NCBI GenBank assembly: GCA_026395935.1
Contig: JAPLXT010000056.1
Coordinates: 1 to 43,464 of the forward strand
DNA length: 43,464 nt
Origin: Candidatus Nomurabacteria bacterium
GTDB lineage: Bacteria; Patescibacteriota; Minisyncoccia; Phycocordibacterales; UBA9973
Reading direction: 5' to 3'
Below, in pieces: positions 8,763-16,452 of the stretch. The position numbers and the translations under genes are program-made. The notes under the pieces are model-generated. The model did not search any database, had not been told where the DNA came from, and worked only from the letters and a program-made list of their open reading frames with translations. Numbering within the stretch: position 1 is the stretch's first letter; each line of letters begins with the position of its first letter.

Positions 8763-11105
8763 ATGCCCTCAAAAAAGAAAGTGTCCAGTACAAAAAAAAT
8801 AGTCGATGCAAAAAATAAAAAAGTTGTTGCAAAGGTTCTCAAGAAAACTAACAAGAATGATTTTATTAAAGGCGTTCAAAAAAGAGATGGAGAAATTGTT
8901 CCATTTGATATCGAAAAAATTACGAATGCTGTTAATAAAGCAATGCTTGCAGGTGGTGAAGGCTCAATAGAGGAAGCGTCCGTGGTAGCTCGCAAGGTTT
9001 TGGCAGAGATGGAATTGATATCCAAGGAAAATAAGAAATTTATACCGACAATTGAAGGTATTCAAGACTCTGTCGAGAAGCAATTAATGCTTTCTGACTA
9101 TGTAAAAGCTTCGAAGAACTACATTCTCTATCGAGAAGAGAGAGCTCGTTTACGTTCCTCTGGTATTTATGTTCCTGATCATGTAAAAAAGTTAACTGAC
9201 GAAAGTAAAAAATATTTTAGGAATCCACTTTCTGAATTTGTTTACTATCGTTCGTATGCAAAATGGATTGAAGAGGAGGGCAGACGCGAGACTTGGATCG
9301 AGACGATCGATCGCTACATGAATTTCATGAAAAGTAATCTCGGTGACAAATTGAAAGAGTCTGAGTATCTTGAGGTTCGTGAAGCAATTCTAAGACAAGA
9401 AGCAATGCCATCGATGCGTCTCATACAATTCGCCGGAGCAGCTTGTGAAAAGACGAATGTCTGTGCATATAATTGTTCATTCGTTGCACCTGCATCATTC
9501 CAAGATTTTGGTGAAATAATTTATATCTCGATGTGTGGAACTGGAGTAGGATTCTCTGTTGAAAGTAAAAACATTCAATCACTTCCACAAATAAAACTTC
9601 AAAGTGGAAAGAAATTAGCTACTTTTGTTGTACCTGATACTAAAGAAGGTTGGGCAGATGCATTTGTTTTTGGAATGAAAACATGGTTTGAAGGAAAAGA
9701 TATTGATTTCGATTTTTCACTTCTTCGTCCTGCGGGAGCCCGCCTTAAAATAATGGGAGGTAAGAGTTCTGGACCAAAGCCACTTATGGACTTGCTCGGC
9801 TTTACTCGCGACAGAGTCATGAGACGCCAAGGCAGACATCTTCGCAATATTGATGCTCACGACATTATATGTAAAATAGGTGAATGTGTCGTTTCAGGTG
9901 GAGTTCGCCGAAGTGCCCTTATTTCACTGTCTGATTTAGACGATCAAGATATGCGTGATGCAAAAAATGGCCAATTCTGGATCAATGAAGGTCAGCGTAT
10001 GCTTGCGAACAACTCAGCAGTTTATAATGTAAAACCAACAGAAACAGAATTTTTGAAAGAATGGATTGCTCTTATGGAATCAGGATCAGGAGAGAGAGGA
10101 ATATTCAATCGTGAATCACTTTACAAAACTTTACCAAAGAGACGTCTTGAAAAGTCTGCTGACTATATCGGTGAGATGGGGACCAATCCTTGCGGAGAAA
10201 TAATTCTAAGATCAAAACAATTCTGTAATCTTTCTGAAGTTGTAGCCCGCGCAGAAGATAAAGAAGAAGATCTACTTCGAAAAATTCGTATTGCAACAAT
10301 CCTAGGTACTTATCAGTCTACACTTACAAAATTCGGATACCTTTCAAAAGAATGGAAGACTAATTGTGATGAAGAGAGACTTCTCGGCGTCTCAGTGACT
10401 GGTCAGTGGGATTCAAAGATTGCACGTAATGCGGAGATGTTAGCGAAGCTTCGACTTGAAGCAATTCGCATAAATAAAATTTATGCTAAAAGATTTGGGA
10501 TAAGTGAATCTACATGTATCACAGCAGTGAAGCCATCGGGAACAGTTTCTCAGACAGTTGACTGTTCGTCCGGTATGCATCCTCGTCACGCGCCTTACTA
10601 CATCCGCCGTATTCGTATCTCAGCTACAGATTCTCTTTTCAAAATGATGAAAGACCAAGGAGTTCCTTTTCATCCAGAAGTAGGACAGAATCTAGGAGAT
10701 GCTAATACTTTCGTTCTAGAATTTCCGATGAAGGCACCTAATGATGCAATTTGTAAAGACGACATCACTGCTATCGAACAGCTTGAACATTGGAAAATAG
10801 TAAAAGTAAATTACACAGAACATAATCCTTCCGTTACTATTTCAGTAGGGGAGAATGAATGGATCAAGGTCGCTCACTGGCTTTATCAGAATTGGGACAT
10901 TGTCGGAGGACTTTCTTTCCTTCCAAGAACTAATCACGTTTATCAACTTGCCCCTTATGAAGCGATAGATGAGAAGACTTATAAAGAATTAGTAGGGAGA
11001 ATGCCTGACTTTGATTTCTCAAAAATTGTGACTTATGAATTACGTGATGAGACCGAAGTAAAGAGAGAGCTTGCTTGTACTTCTGGTGTTTGTGATATAG
11101 TGTAA
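8763..11105 (+). CDS. nrdJ: Adenosylcobalamin-dependent ribonucleoside-triphosphate reductase (class II)
   Basis: This enzyme converts ribonucleotides to deoxyribonucleotides using a radical made from adenosylcobalamin. The 780 residues resemble the monomeric Lactobacillus-type class II enzyme. The active-site motif NPCGEI gives the thiyl-radical Cys477 and Glu479, with the reducible partner Cys488 eleven residues later and Cys238 in YNCSF. The spacing from Cys477 to Cys488 equals C408 to C419 of the Lactobacillus enzyme. The C terminus carries the redox shuttle pair C772 and C777 (CTSGVC). An ATP-cone-like regulatory domain lies around residues 38-125, after a Lys-rich leader. No intein is present. 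It needs B12, which matches the uptake genes and riboswitch just downstream. Confidence 0.95.
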   Translation: MPSKKKVSSTKKIVDAKNKKVVAKVLKKTNKNDFIKGVQKRDGEIVPFDIEKITNAVNKAMLAGGEGSIEEASVVARKVLAEMELISKENKKFIPTIEGIQDSVEKQLMLSDYVKASKNYILYREERARLRSSGIYVPDHVKKLTDESKKYFRNPLSEFVYYRSYAKWIEEEGRRETWIETIDRYMNFMKSNLGDKLKESEYLEVREAILRQEAMPSMRLIQFAGAACEKTNVCAYNCSFVAPASFQDFGEIIYISMCGTGVGFSVESKNIQSLPQIKLQSGKKLATFVVPDTKEGWADAFVFGMKTWFEGKDIDFDFSLLRPAGARLKIMGGKSSGPKPLMDLLGFTRDRVMRRQGRHLRNIDAHDIICKIGECVVSGGVRRSALISLSDLDDQDMRDAKNGQFWINEGQRMLANNSAVYNVKPTETEFLKEWIALMESGSGERGIFNRESLYKTLPKRRLEKSADYIGEMGTNPCGEIILRSKQFCNLSEVVARAEDKEEDLLRKIRIATILGTYQSTLTKFGYLSKEWKTNCDEERLLGVSVTGQWDSKIARNAEMLAKLRLEAIRINKIYAKRFGISESTCITAVKPSGTVSQTVDCSSGMHPRHAPYYIRRIRISATDSLFKMMKDQGVPFHPEVGQNLGDANTFVLEFPMKAPNDAICKDDITAIEQLEHWKIVKVNYTEHNPSVTISVGENEWIKVAHWLYQNWDIVGGLSFLPRTNHVYQLAPYEAIDEKTYKELVGRMPDFDFSKIVTYELRDETEVKRELACTSGVCDIV

Positions 11106-11114
11106 AGAGAATTT

Positions 11115-11636
11115 ATGAAAAGTTGGATTAAATATACAATTACATTCGTTTCTGTAATGGTCTTTAGGCTCATGCCCTTTCGGGCACCGAATGTAGAGCC
11201 TATAATGGCAACTATAATGCCCTTGGGTAAAGTTTATGGAGGATTTCATGCATTTCTATTTGGATTCCTTAGTATTGTCTTGTATGATTCCGTCACTTCA
11301 GGATTTGGTATCTGGACCCTTATAACAGCTTTGGCTTATGGAGCGCTAGGTGTAGGAGCAACATATTTCTTTAAGAATCGCTCTGGTTGGAGGAATTACG
11401 CTTTGTATGCAGTCATTGCTACTATCTTCTACGATGCTGTTACAGGATTAACTCTCGGACCTTTGTTCTTCCATCAATCATTTATGATGTCACTAGCGGG
11501 GCAGATTCCATTTACAATACTTCACTTGATTGGAAACGTTTCATTTGCTATAGTTCTATCACCAGTGATTGAAAAATGGATGGCAAAGAGTGAGGTCGCA
11601 GTGGCGAGGAAAGAGTTAGTTGTTTTGGTCAGTTAG
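11115..11636 (+). CDS. ECF transporter S component, probable cobalamin importer
   Basis: The 173-residue membrane protein has about five or six helices, a small size, and an opening typical of ECF S components: PNVEPIMATIMPLG followed by GGFHAFLFGFLSIVLYD. S components bind a vitamin and dock on a shared EcfA-EcfA'-EcfT energizing module, which is not in this window and must be encoded elsewhere. The gene starts 9 bp after nrdJ in the same operon and lies just upstream of a cobalamin riboswitch, so cobalamin is the likeliest substrate, as for CbrT. This specificity is inferred from position, not from a motif. No terminator separates it from the riboswitch. Confidence 0.7.
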   Translation: MKSWIKYTITFVSVMVFRLMPFRAPNVEPIMATIMPLGKVYGGFHAFLFGFLSIVLYDSVTSGFGIWTLITALAYGALGVGATYFFKNRSGWRNYALYAVIATIFYDAVTGLTLGPLFFHQSFMMSLAGQIPFTILHLIGNVSFAIVLSPVIEKWMAKSEVAVARKELVVLVS

Positions 11637-11656
11637 TTGTTTAAAAAATTTGAATT

Positions 11657-11808
11657 AATATGTTTGGAAGTGAGGTGTGAATCCTCCACTGTGCCGCAAC
11701 GGTAATGCTCGAAAGAGATGAGTCCGGTCTTAACATATTGATAATCCCGAGCAGGAGAATATATTCTTATATATTAATAAAACTTCTGCTCAAGGCAGGA
11801 GCTTTTTT
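11657..11808 (+). promoter_or_regulatory. Cobalamin riboswitch with terminator expression platform
   Basis: The aptamer is closed by an 8-bp P1 stem, AATATGTT (11657-11664) with AACATATT (11732-11739). Between them lies the conserved core: GGAAGTGAGGTGTGAATCC, then CCACTGTGCCGCAACGGTAA, and GAGTCCGGTC at the 3' side. These match the B12 riboswitch consensus, in a compact form with short peripheral arms. Downstream, GAGCAGGAG (11749-11757) can pair with CTTCTGCTC (11783-11791), which would block the terminator at 11783-11808. High B12 should therefore reduce transcription of the two transcobalamin-like genes that follow. The nrdJ and S-component genes lie upstream and would escape this control. 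No convincing separate promoter is seen, so transcription may read in from nrdJ. Confidence 0.85.
11783..11808 (+). terminator. Riboswitch-controlled intrinsic terminator
   Basis: CTTCTGC (11783-11789) pairs with GCAGGAG (11795-11801) around a 5-nt loop, followed by C and six T. The left arm is shared with the alternative antiterminator pairing to 11749-11757, so the two structures exclude each other. It lies 11 bp before the DUF4430 start codon. Confidence 0.8.
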
Positions 11809-11819
11809 AATTTATATTT

Positions 11820-12266
11820 ATGAAAAATAAAAAAATAATTATAATAGTTGGTTTAATTATATCTTTAATTATAATTTTTTTGATTATTCACCCCTCCGTC
11901 CTACGGACACCTCCCCTTAGCAGGGGAGGAATAAATACAGAGATAGTGCCTAAGGCACTATCTGAGAAAAACGTAAAAGTTTTTCTAACAGTACAAGAGA
12001 AAAAATATGAGACGGAAGTAAAAGAAAGTGGAACGGTATTTGAGGTAATGAAAAAAATACAAGATGAAAGTAGTAGTGCAAATCCATTTAGTTTTAAATA
12101 TACAGAGAATCCAAACTTAGGAGTATTTATAAATGAAATCAATGGTTTAAAAGGAGGAGGCGATGGATATTGGATTTATTATGTGAATGGGATTGAGGCT
12201 AATGTTGGTATATCAAATTATAAAATTAAGAATGGGGATATAATCTCTTGGAAATATGAAAAATAA
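11820..12266 (+). CDS. Membrane-anchored DUF4430 protein (transcobalamin beta-domain-like)
   Basis: The 148-residue protein has an N-terminal membrane helix (residues 5-24) and an extracellular DUF4430 domain (about 50-148). DUF4430 is the beta domain that closes over B12 in animal transcobalamin and intrinsic factor. Diagnostic pieces are LGVFINEING, YWIYYVNG (Y117, W118) and GISNYKIKNGDIISWKY, which parallels the closing strands of transcobalamin. Control by the cobalamin riboswitch directly upstream supports B12 binding. The linker between helix and domain is built of two DNA palindromes read in frame (11887-11930 and 11941-11963), encoding PSVLRTPPLSRGGI and IVPKALSE. The next gene overlaps its end by 11 bp. 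It may pass B12 to the S component; that role is inferred. Confidence 0.8.
   Translation: MKNKKIIIIVGLIISLIIIFLIIHPSVLRTPPLSRGGINTEIVPKALSEKNVKVFLTVQEKKYETEVKESGTVFEVMKKIQDESSSANPFSFKYTENPNLGVFINEINGLKGGGDGYWIYYVNGIEANVGISNYKIKNGDIISWKYEK
11887..11963. repeat. Two palindromic elements in frame inside the DUF4430 gene
   Basis: The first, 11887-11931, holds GTCC-TAC-GGAC and CCTCCCCT-TAGC-AGGGGAGG hairpins; a close copy is intergenic at 43214-43256 (shared TTCACCCCTCCG and CACCTCCCCTTAGCAGGGG). The second, 11941-11963, is a perfect 10-bp stem AGATAGTGCC-TAA-GGCACTATCT. Both encode only the linker between the membrane helix and the DUF4430 fold. Confidence 0.75.
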
Positions 12267-13803
12267 AATTAAGGTCTCGTTTGTTTTATTTTGTTTAAGT
12301 TTTGTTTTATTAGGGCATAATTTCGTGTTAGCTGATGATATTCAAAATTTTTCAATTACAAAAAATATATCTCTTCCTGACAATTGTTCAATTAAAGATA
12401 CTAATGATAAGACACATATTTTTCCAGAGGAAAGCTCATCGAGTAAATTTCTAGGTATTTGTGCACTTGAAGAAGCTAAAAAACAAGGAGCGATTGATGA
12501 TTTTAAAATTGTTGAGTATCCATTTGGACTTTTTATTGATTCTATAAATAATTTAAAATCAGATACATCATATTGGGCCCTTTATCTAAATGATATATAC
12601 GAGGAGCGTGGTTTAACAATACTTCCTTTATTATCTGGTGATAAGATGTCGCTTGTTTATGTTGATTTTAATAATGTAGAATTGGGTTCACGTGTTGATA
12701 TTCATATTGATGAACTTACTCCATCGCCTGAGAAAAGAACAAGTGGTAGTAGTGGTAGTTATATAAGAGGATTTATTCCACAAATAGTCACCGAAAAAGT
12801 TTTTTCCGTAGAAAATGCTTTAAAATTTTTAGAAATAAATCAGAAAAGTGACGGATCATATAGTGCTCCAATGTATACTGATTGGGTGGCCGTAGCTATT
12901 GGGGCAGGGGATGATAAAGAGATAAAATCAAAACTAATAAATTATTTGAAAGAGAATGGGATAGATTCATCTGTTGTGACCGACAACGAAAGACATGCAA
13001 TGGCCCTTATGTCTTTAGGAATAGATCCATATACTGGCACAAAAGTAAATTATATTAAAAAAATTACTGACAGTTTCGATGGAATTCAATTTGGTGATAA
13101 AACTCTTGTGAATGATGATATATTTGCTTTGATTGTTTTGAAAAATGCTGGGTATTCTATAAACGATGAATTAATAATAAAGGATCTAAACTATATTATT
13201 TCTAAACAAGGTGAAGATGGTTCTTGGGGGAGTATCGACATGACAGCTGCGGGAATACAAGCCTTAAAAAGTTTTGAAAATATTTCCGGTGTGAATGACG
13301 CAATTTTGAAGGCAGAAAAATATATAACAACAAATCAAAAGATAGATGGTGGCTTCGAAAATTCGTCGTCTACTTCTTGGGTGCTTCAAATTTTATCCGA
13401 AAATAAAGAAATTTTAAAAACAGAAGGTTACTTAGCTTCTAAACAAGAGGCAGATGGCGGAATGGAAAGCGTCGGAACTGACTTGAATACTCGTATATGG
13501 GCAACGGCGTATGCGATCCCTGCGATTTTATACAAACCTTGGGGTGCAATCTTAAATAATTTCCCCAAACCAGATATAAGTACTTTAACATTAAACAAAA
13601 ATGAAATTATTAAGCAAAACAGAAAAGTTACTTCTAAAATATTTAATATAAATAATGGTGAGGTCATAAAAAATGGAGAAGATAGAAGAAAAATAGAAAA
13701 TATAATTGATAGTAATGGGGAAGTGAAAATTAATAAACCTTCGAATATATGGCGAGTTTTCAAGGCTCCTTTTAGTTGGCTTTTGGGAAAGCTTGGATTC
13801 TGA
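12256..13803 (+). CDS. Secreted transcobalamin-like protein (DUF4430 plus alpha/alpha barrel)
   Basis: The 515-residue protein starts with a signal peptide (residues 1-26, cleavage likely after VLA). A DUF4430-type beta domain follows (about 30-140, with FGLFIDSINNL and YWALYLND at Y106-W107). A Ser/Gly linker (SGSSGS) leads to an alpha/alpha barrel at about 180-430. The barrel has repeated QxxDG motifs at Q196, Q318, Q361 and Q397 (DGSYS, DGSWG, DGGFE, DGGME), as in prenyltransferase/squalene-cyclase-fold proteins and the alpha domain of transcobalamin. Transcobalamin has barrel then beta domain; here the order is reversed. The tail (470-515) is basic and hydrophobic and may touch the membrane. 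It overlaps the previous gene and shares the cobalamin riboswitch. B12 capture at the cell surface is the likely role. Confidence 0.8.
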   Translation: MKNKIKVSFVLFCLSFVLLGHNFVLADDIQNFSITKNISLPDNCSIKDTNDKTHIFPEESSSSKFLGICALEEAKKQGAIDDFKIVEYPFGLFIDSINNLKSDTSYWALYLNDIYEERGLTILPLLSGDKMSLVYVDFNNVELGSRVDIHIDELTPSPEKRTSGSSGSYIRGFIPQIVTEKVFSVENALKFLEINQKSDGSYSAPMYTDWVAVAIGAGDDKEIKSKLINYLKENGIDSSVVTDNERHAMALMSLGIDPYTGTKVNYIKKITDSFDGIQFGDKTLVNDDIFALIVLKNAGYSINDELIIKDLNYIISKQGEDGSWGSIDMTAAGIQALKSFENISGVNDAILKAEKYITTNQKIDGGFENSSSTSWVLQILSENKEILKTEGYLASKQEADGGMESVGTDLNTRIWATAYAIPAILYKPWGAILNNFPKPDISTLTLNKNEIIKQNRKVTSKIFNINNGEVIKNGEDRRKIENIIDSNGEVKINKPSNIWRVFKAPFSWLLGKLGF

Positions 13804-13809
13804 TATACT
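13801..13809 (+). promoter_or_regulatory. Extended -10 promoter of the thioredoxin-like gene
   Basis: TGATATACT overlaps the stop codon of the preceding gene and ends 6 nt before the ATG at 13816, predicting a leaderless transcript. It separates the redox pair from riboswitch control. Confidence 0.5.
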
Positions 13810-13815
13810 AGATAG

Positions 13816-14079
13816 ATGAAAACACAAGTCAAATTCATTATATTTATAGTAGCAGTTGTAGTATTAGTAGGAGGTTTTGGAGTTTATTCTGCTTTTAAAT
13901 CAGCACCACCAAGTAAGCTTGATGGCTTCGCTCAATGTTTGAAAACTGGAGGAGCAGAATTCTATGGAGCATTTTGGTGTCCTCATTGTCAGGAACAAAA
14001 GGCAGAGGGAACAAGTCAAAATGGTAGACTAACACTTCAAACTTTAGCAGATAAAACGCAATGTGTACTTCCTCAATAA
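13816..14079 (+). pseudogene. Membrane-anchored thioredoxin-like protein with internal deletion
   Basis: The 87-residue product has a membrane helix (6-25), then KLDGFAQCLKTGGAEFYGAFWCPHCQEQK with the redox pair C55-C58 (text split by the catalytic turn), and a C-terminal helix ending in TLADKTQCVLP. The related CPR/VKOR-associated thioredoxin domains have about 40 more residues between these parts, including the strand with the cis-proline and a YPTW-type segment. Here QEQK runs straight into EGTSQNGRLTL. The frame is kept, so a short protein is made, but the thioredoxin fold cannot close as usual. It precedes dsbB by 3 bp, so it was probably the DsbA-like partner. It may be inactive, or an assembly error; the family comparison is from memory. 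Confidence 0.6.
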
Positions 14080-14082
14080 TTT

Positions 14083-14640
14083 ATGCCTGCATATGTAGAA
14101 ATAGTAAATAAAATTCTTGCAATTGGAACTATCGGTCTCCAAGTTGTTGTTGTGGCTATTTTAATTGGATTAATCTTTTTCAGAAATAGAGAAAATCCTT
14201 TTTTAATGTTAGTCAAAGAATACACTTTCATTCTTGGCTTCCTTGCTGCGCTTGGAGCTTTTCTTCTATCACTTTTCTACTCTAATATTGTTGGATTTCC
14301 ACCTTGTGAACTTTGCTGGATTCAGAGAATTTTCTTATACCCACAATTAATACTTTTCGGAATGGAATTATATAAACGTGATCGCTCAATTGTAGACTTC
14401 AGTATTGTCTTTGCTACTATTGGATCAATTGTTTCTGTCTATCATCTATATATAGAGAATGGGGGAGCATCGAACCTTGGCTGTGCAGCTCTAACACCCG
14501 CAAGTGCTACTCAGGTCTCTTGCGCGACTCGTTACATTTACGAATTCGGCTACGTCACCATGCCCCTTATGGCTCTCACCTTATCTTTATTTATAATCAC
14601 CATCTTGGTAAATTATAAATACATGGCAAGAGTGAAATAA
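14083..14640 (+). CDS. dsbB: DsbB/BdbC-like disulfide bond formation protein
   Basis: The 185-residue membrane protein has about five helices and both cysteine pairs of the DsbB family: C75 and C78 in PCELCWIQR, and C134 and C147 in the second outer loop. DsbB reoxidises an extracytoplasmic thiol oxidase and passes electrons to quinone. A first extra helix precedes the four-helix core. It starts 3 bp after the thioredoxin-like gene, whose product would be its natural partner but seems truncated. Substrates may include the Cys-containing pilins or secreted proteins nearby. Quinone use is assumed from the family. Confidence 0.85.
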   Translation: MPAYVEIVNKILAIGTIGLQVVVVAILIGLIFFRNRENPFLMLVKEYTFILGFLAALGAFLLSLFYSNIVGFPPCELCWIQRIFLYPQLILFGMELYKRDRSIVDFSIVFATIGSIVSVYHLYIENGGASNLGCAALTPASATQVSCATRYIYEFGYVTMPLMALTLSLFIITILVNYKYMARVK

Positions 14641-14662
14641 AAACACCAATATTTTATTCATA

Positions 14663-14671
14663 TGATATAAT
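14663..14671 (+). promoter_or_regulatory. Extended -10 promoter of the pilus operon
   Basis: TGATATAAT ends 8 nt before the ATG of pilB at 14680. No Shine-Dalgarno sequence lies between, so the operon mRNA is probably leaderless. Confidence 0.6.
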
Positions 14672-14679
14672 ATACTCAT

Positions 14680-16443
14680 ATGCATATTGATGAGGGGACA
14701 ATTACGAAACTTCTAAATACTTCAGGACTCGTTAGTAAGACTGACGTCGCAATGGCTTTAAAGAAAGCTAAGGAAACTAACCAATCATTAGGTTCTGTTT
14801 TGATGAGTGACGGGAAGCTAACTGAGAAAGATTGGAATAGTATGCAGGCTGTTTCCCTTGGAATCCCTTTTGTCAGCTTGAAAGGCGAGCACATACCACC
14901 TGACGTTCTAAATTTAATCCCTGAACCCATTGCAAGGACAAATAATATCATTGCCTATAAAAAAAGCACTACAGGTCTTGAAGTTGCGATGCTTGATGTA
15001 GATAATCTACCAGTTATTGATTTCATAAAAAAGAAGGTTGGTATTCGTATTCTTCCTCGTATGACTTCCTCTGACTCTATAAAAGAGGCGCTTAGTTTGT
15101 ATCAGAAAAGTTTGCAAGCAGATTTTGAAGATATAATTAAAAAGGAAAGTAATCAAATAAAACCAGTTGTTGATAATTCTCTTTCAAGTGAAAAGACGAG
15201 TAATACTGGAAAGACAGAGCAGGAACTTGCTGAAGATTTACCAATCGTTAAAATTGTAGACACACTAATCTCTCATGCAATTTTACAAGGTGCTTCTGAT
15301 ATACATATCGAGCCATGCGAAGAGTCACTTGTCGTCAGGTATCGTATTGATGGAATCTTACATGACGCCATGGTTCTCTCTAAAGATACAGCTCCCGGAA
15401 TTGTCGCTCGTATAAAAGTGCTTTCCAATTTGAAACTCGATGAGAAACGTCTTCCCCAAGATGGCAGATTCAAAATCGTAAATGATTCTGGACGAGTCTC
15501 TTTTCGTGTCTCAACTCTTCCTACTTATTTTGGAGAGAAAACAGTTATAAGAATATTGCGCGAGAACGCCAAAGGATTTTCATTGGAAGGGCTTGGTTTC
15601 CATGGCGAAGCACTTGAAAGAATTCATAGAGGTATGAAAAAAAGAAATGGAATGCTTCTAACAGCAGGGCCTACTGGTTCTGGCAAAACAACAACGCTTT
15701 ATACAATGCTCGACATTCTAAATACACCCGATGTAAATATTTCAACAGTTGAAGATCCTATAGAGTACCAAATGGCTCGTATAAACCAAACACAGACGAA
15801 AGCCGAAATAGGATTAACTTTTGCAAATGGACTACGTACCTTACTTCGTCAGGATCCAGATATCATAATGGTGGGGGAGATTCGTGATGGGGAGACGGCA
15901 GGACTCGCTGTAAATGCTTCTTTGACTGGTCACTTGGTTCTCTCTACTATTCATACGAATTCAGCAGCAGGAGCGATTCCACGTATGATAGACATGGGAG
16001 TGGAGCCTTTTTTGATCGTTTCGACAGTCAAAACTGTTATCGCTCAACGTCTAGTTCGTAAGCTTTCAGAAGAAAAGGAAGAATATCTTTTAAGTGCGGT
16101 TGAGCTCGAAGCCTTAGCGAAAGTTGTAAACCTAGATGTTGTATTGGCAGCTCTAAAAGCTGAAAGCATTGTTGCACCTGCCGCTACATGGAAAGAGATT
16201 CCATTTTATAGACCGAAGCCAAACAAAGACTCTCCAGATGGTTATCATGGACGCGTAGGAATTCACGAAGTTTTAGAAGTAAGTTCAACGATCAAAGAAA
16301 TGATATTAAAGAATTCTTCTGCTGACGATATTGAAAAAACAGCTAAAAAAGAAGGAATGATGACGATGATCGAGGATGGTATTTTCTTGGTAGCATCAGG
16401 TGTGACTTCTACAGAAGAAGTCTTACGTGTGGTCTCTGAGTAG
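14680..16443 (+). CDS. pilB: Type IV pilus assembly ATPase PilB (GspE family)
   Basis: The 587-residue cytoplasmic ATPase powers pilin polymerisation. The N-terminal GspE/MshEN domain covers about 1-150. The motor follows, with Walker A GPTGSGKT at residues 330-337, an Asp box EDPIEY, Walker B with QDPDIIMVGEIRD, and the His box GHLVLSTIHTN. The zinc-binding tetracysteine motif that usually follows QRLVRKL is absent: the segment reads SEEKEEYLLSAVELEAL without Cys. It is the first gene of a run of six pilus genes (pilB, pilC and four pilin-like genes). No retraction ATPase PilT or prepilin peptidase is in the window. Confidence 0.93.
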   Translation: MHIDEGTITKLLNTSGLVSKTDVAMALKKAKETNQSLGSVLMSDGKLTEKDWNSMQAVSLGIPFVSLKGEHIPPDVLNLIPEPIARTNNIIAYKKSTTGLEVAMLDVDNLPVIDFIKKKVGIRILPRMTSSDSIKEALSLYQKSLQADFEDIIKKESNQIKPVVDNSLSSEKTSNTGKTEQELAEDLPIVKIVDTLISHAILQGASDIHIEPCEESLVVRYRIDGILHDAMVLSKDTAPGIVARIKVLSNLKLDEKRLPQDGRFKIVNDSGRVSFRVSTLPTYFGEKTVIRILRENAKGFSLEGLGFHGEALERIHRGMKKRNGMLLTAGPTGSGKTTTLYTMLDILNTPDVNISTVEDPIEYQMARINQTQTKAEIGLTFANGLRTLLRQDPDIIMVGEIRDGETAGLAVNASLTGHLVLSTIHTNSAAGAIPRMIDMGVEPFLIVSTVKTVIAQRLVRKLSEEKEEYLLSAVELEALAKVVNLDVVLAALKAESIVAPAATWKEIPFYRPKPNKDSPDGYHGRVGIHEVLEVSSTIKEMILKNSSADDIEKTAKKEGMMTMIEDGIFLVASGVTSTEEVLRVVSE

Positions 16444-16452
16444 CAAAATTAA

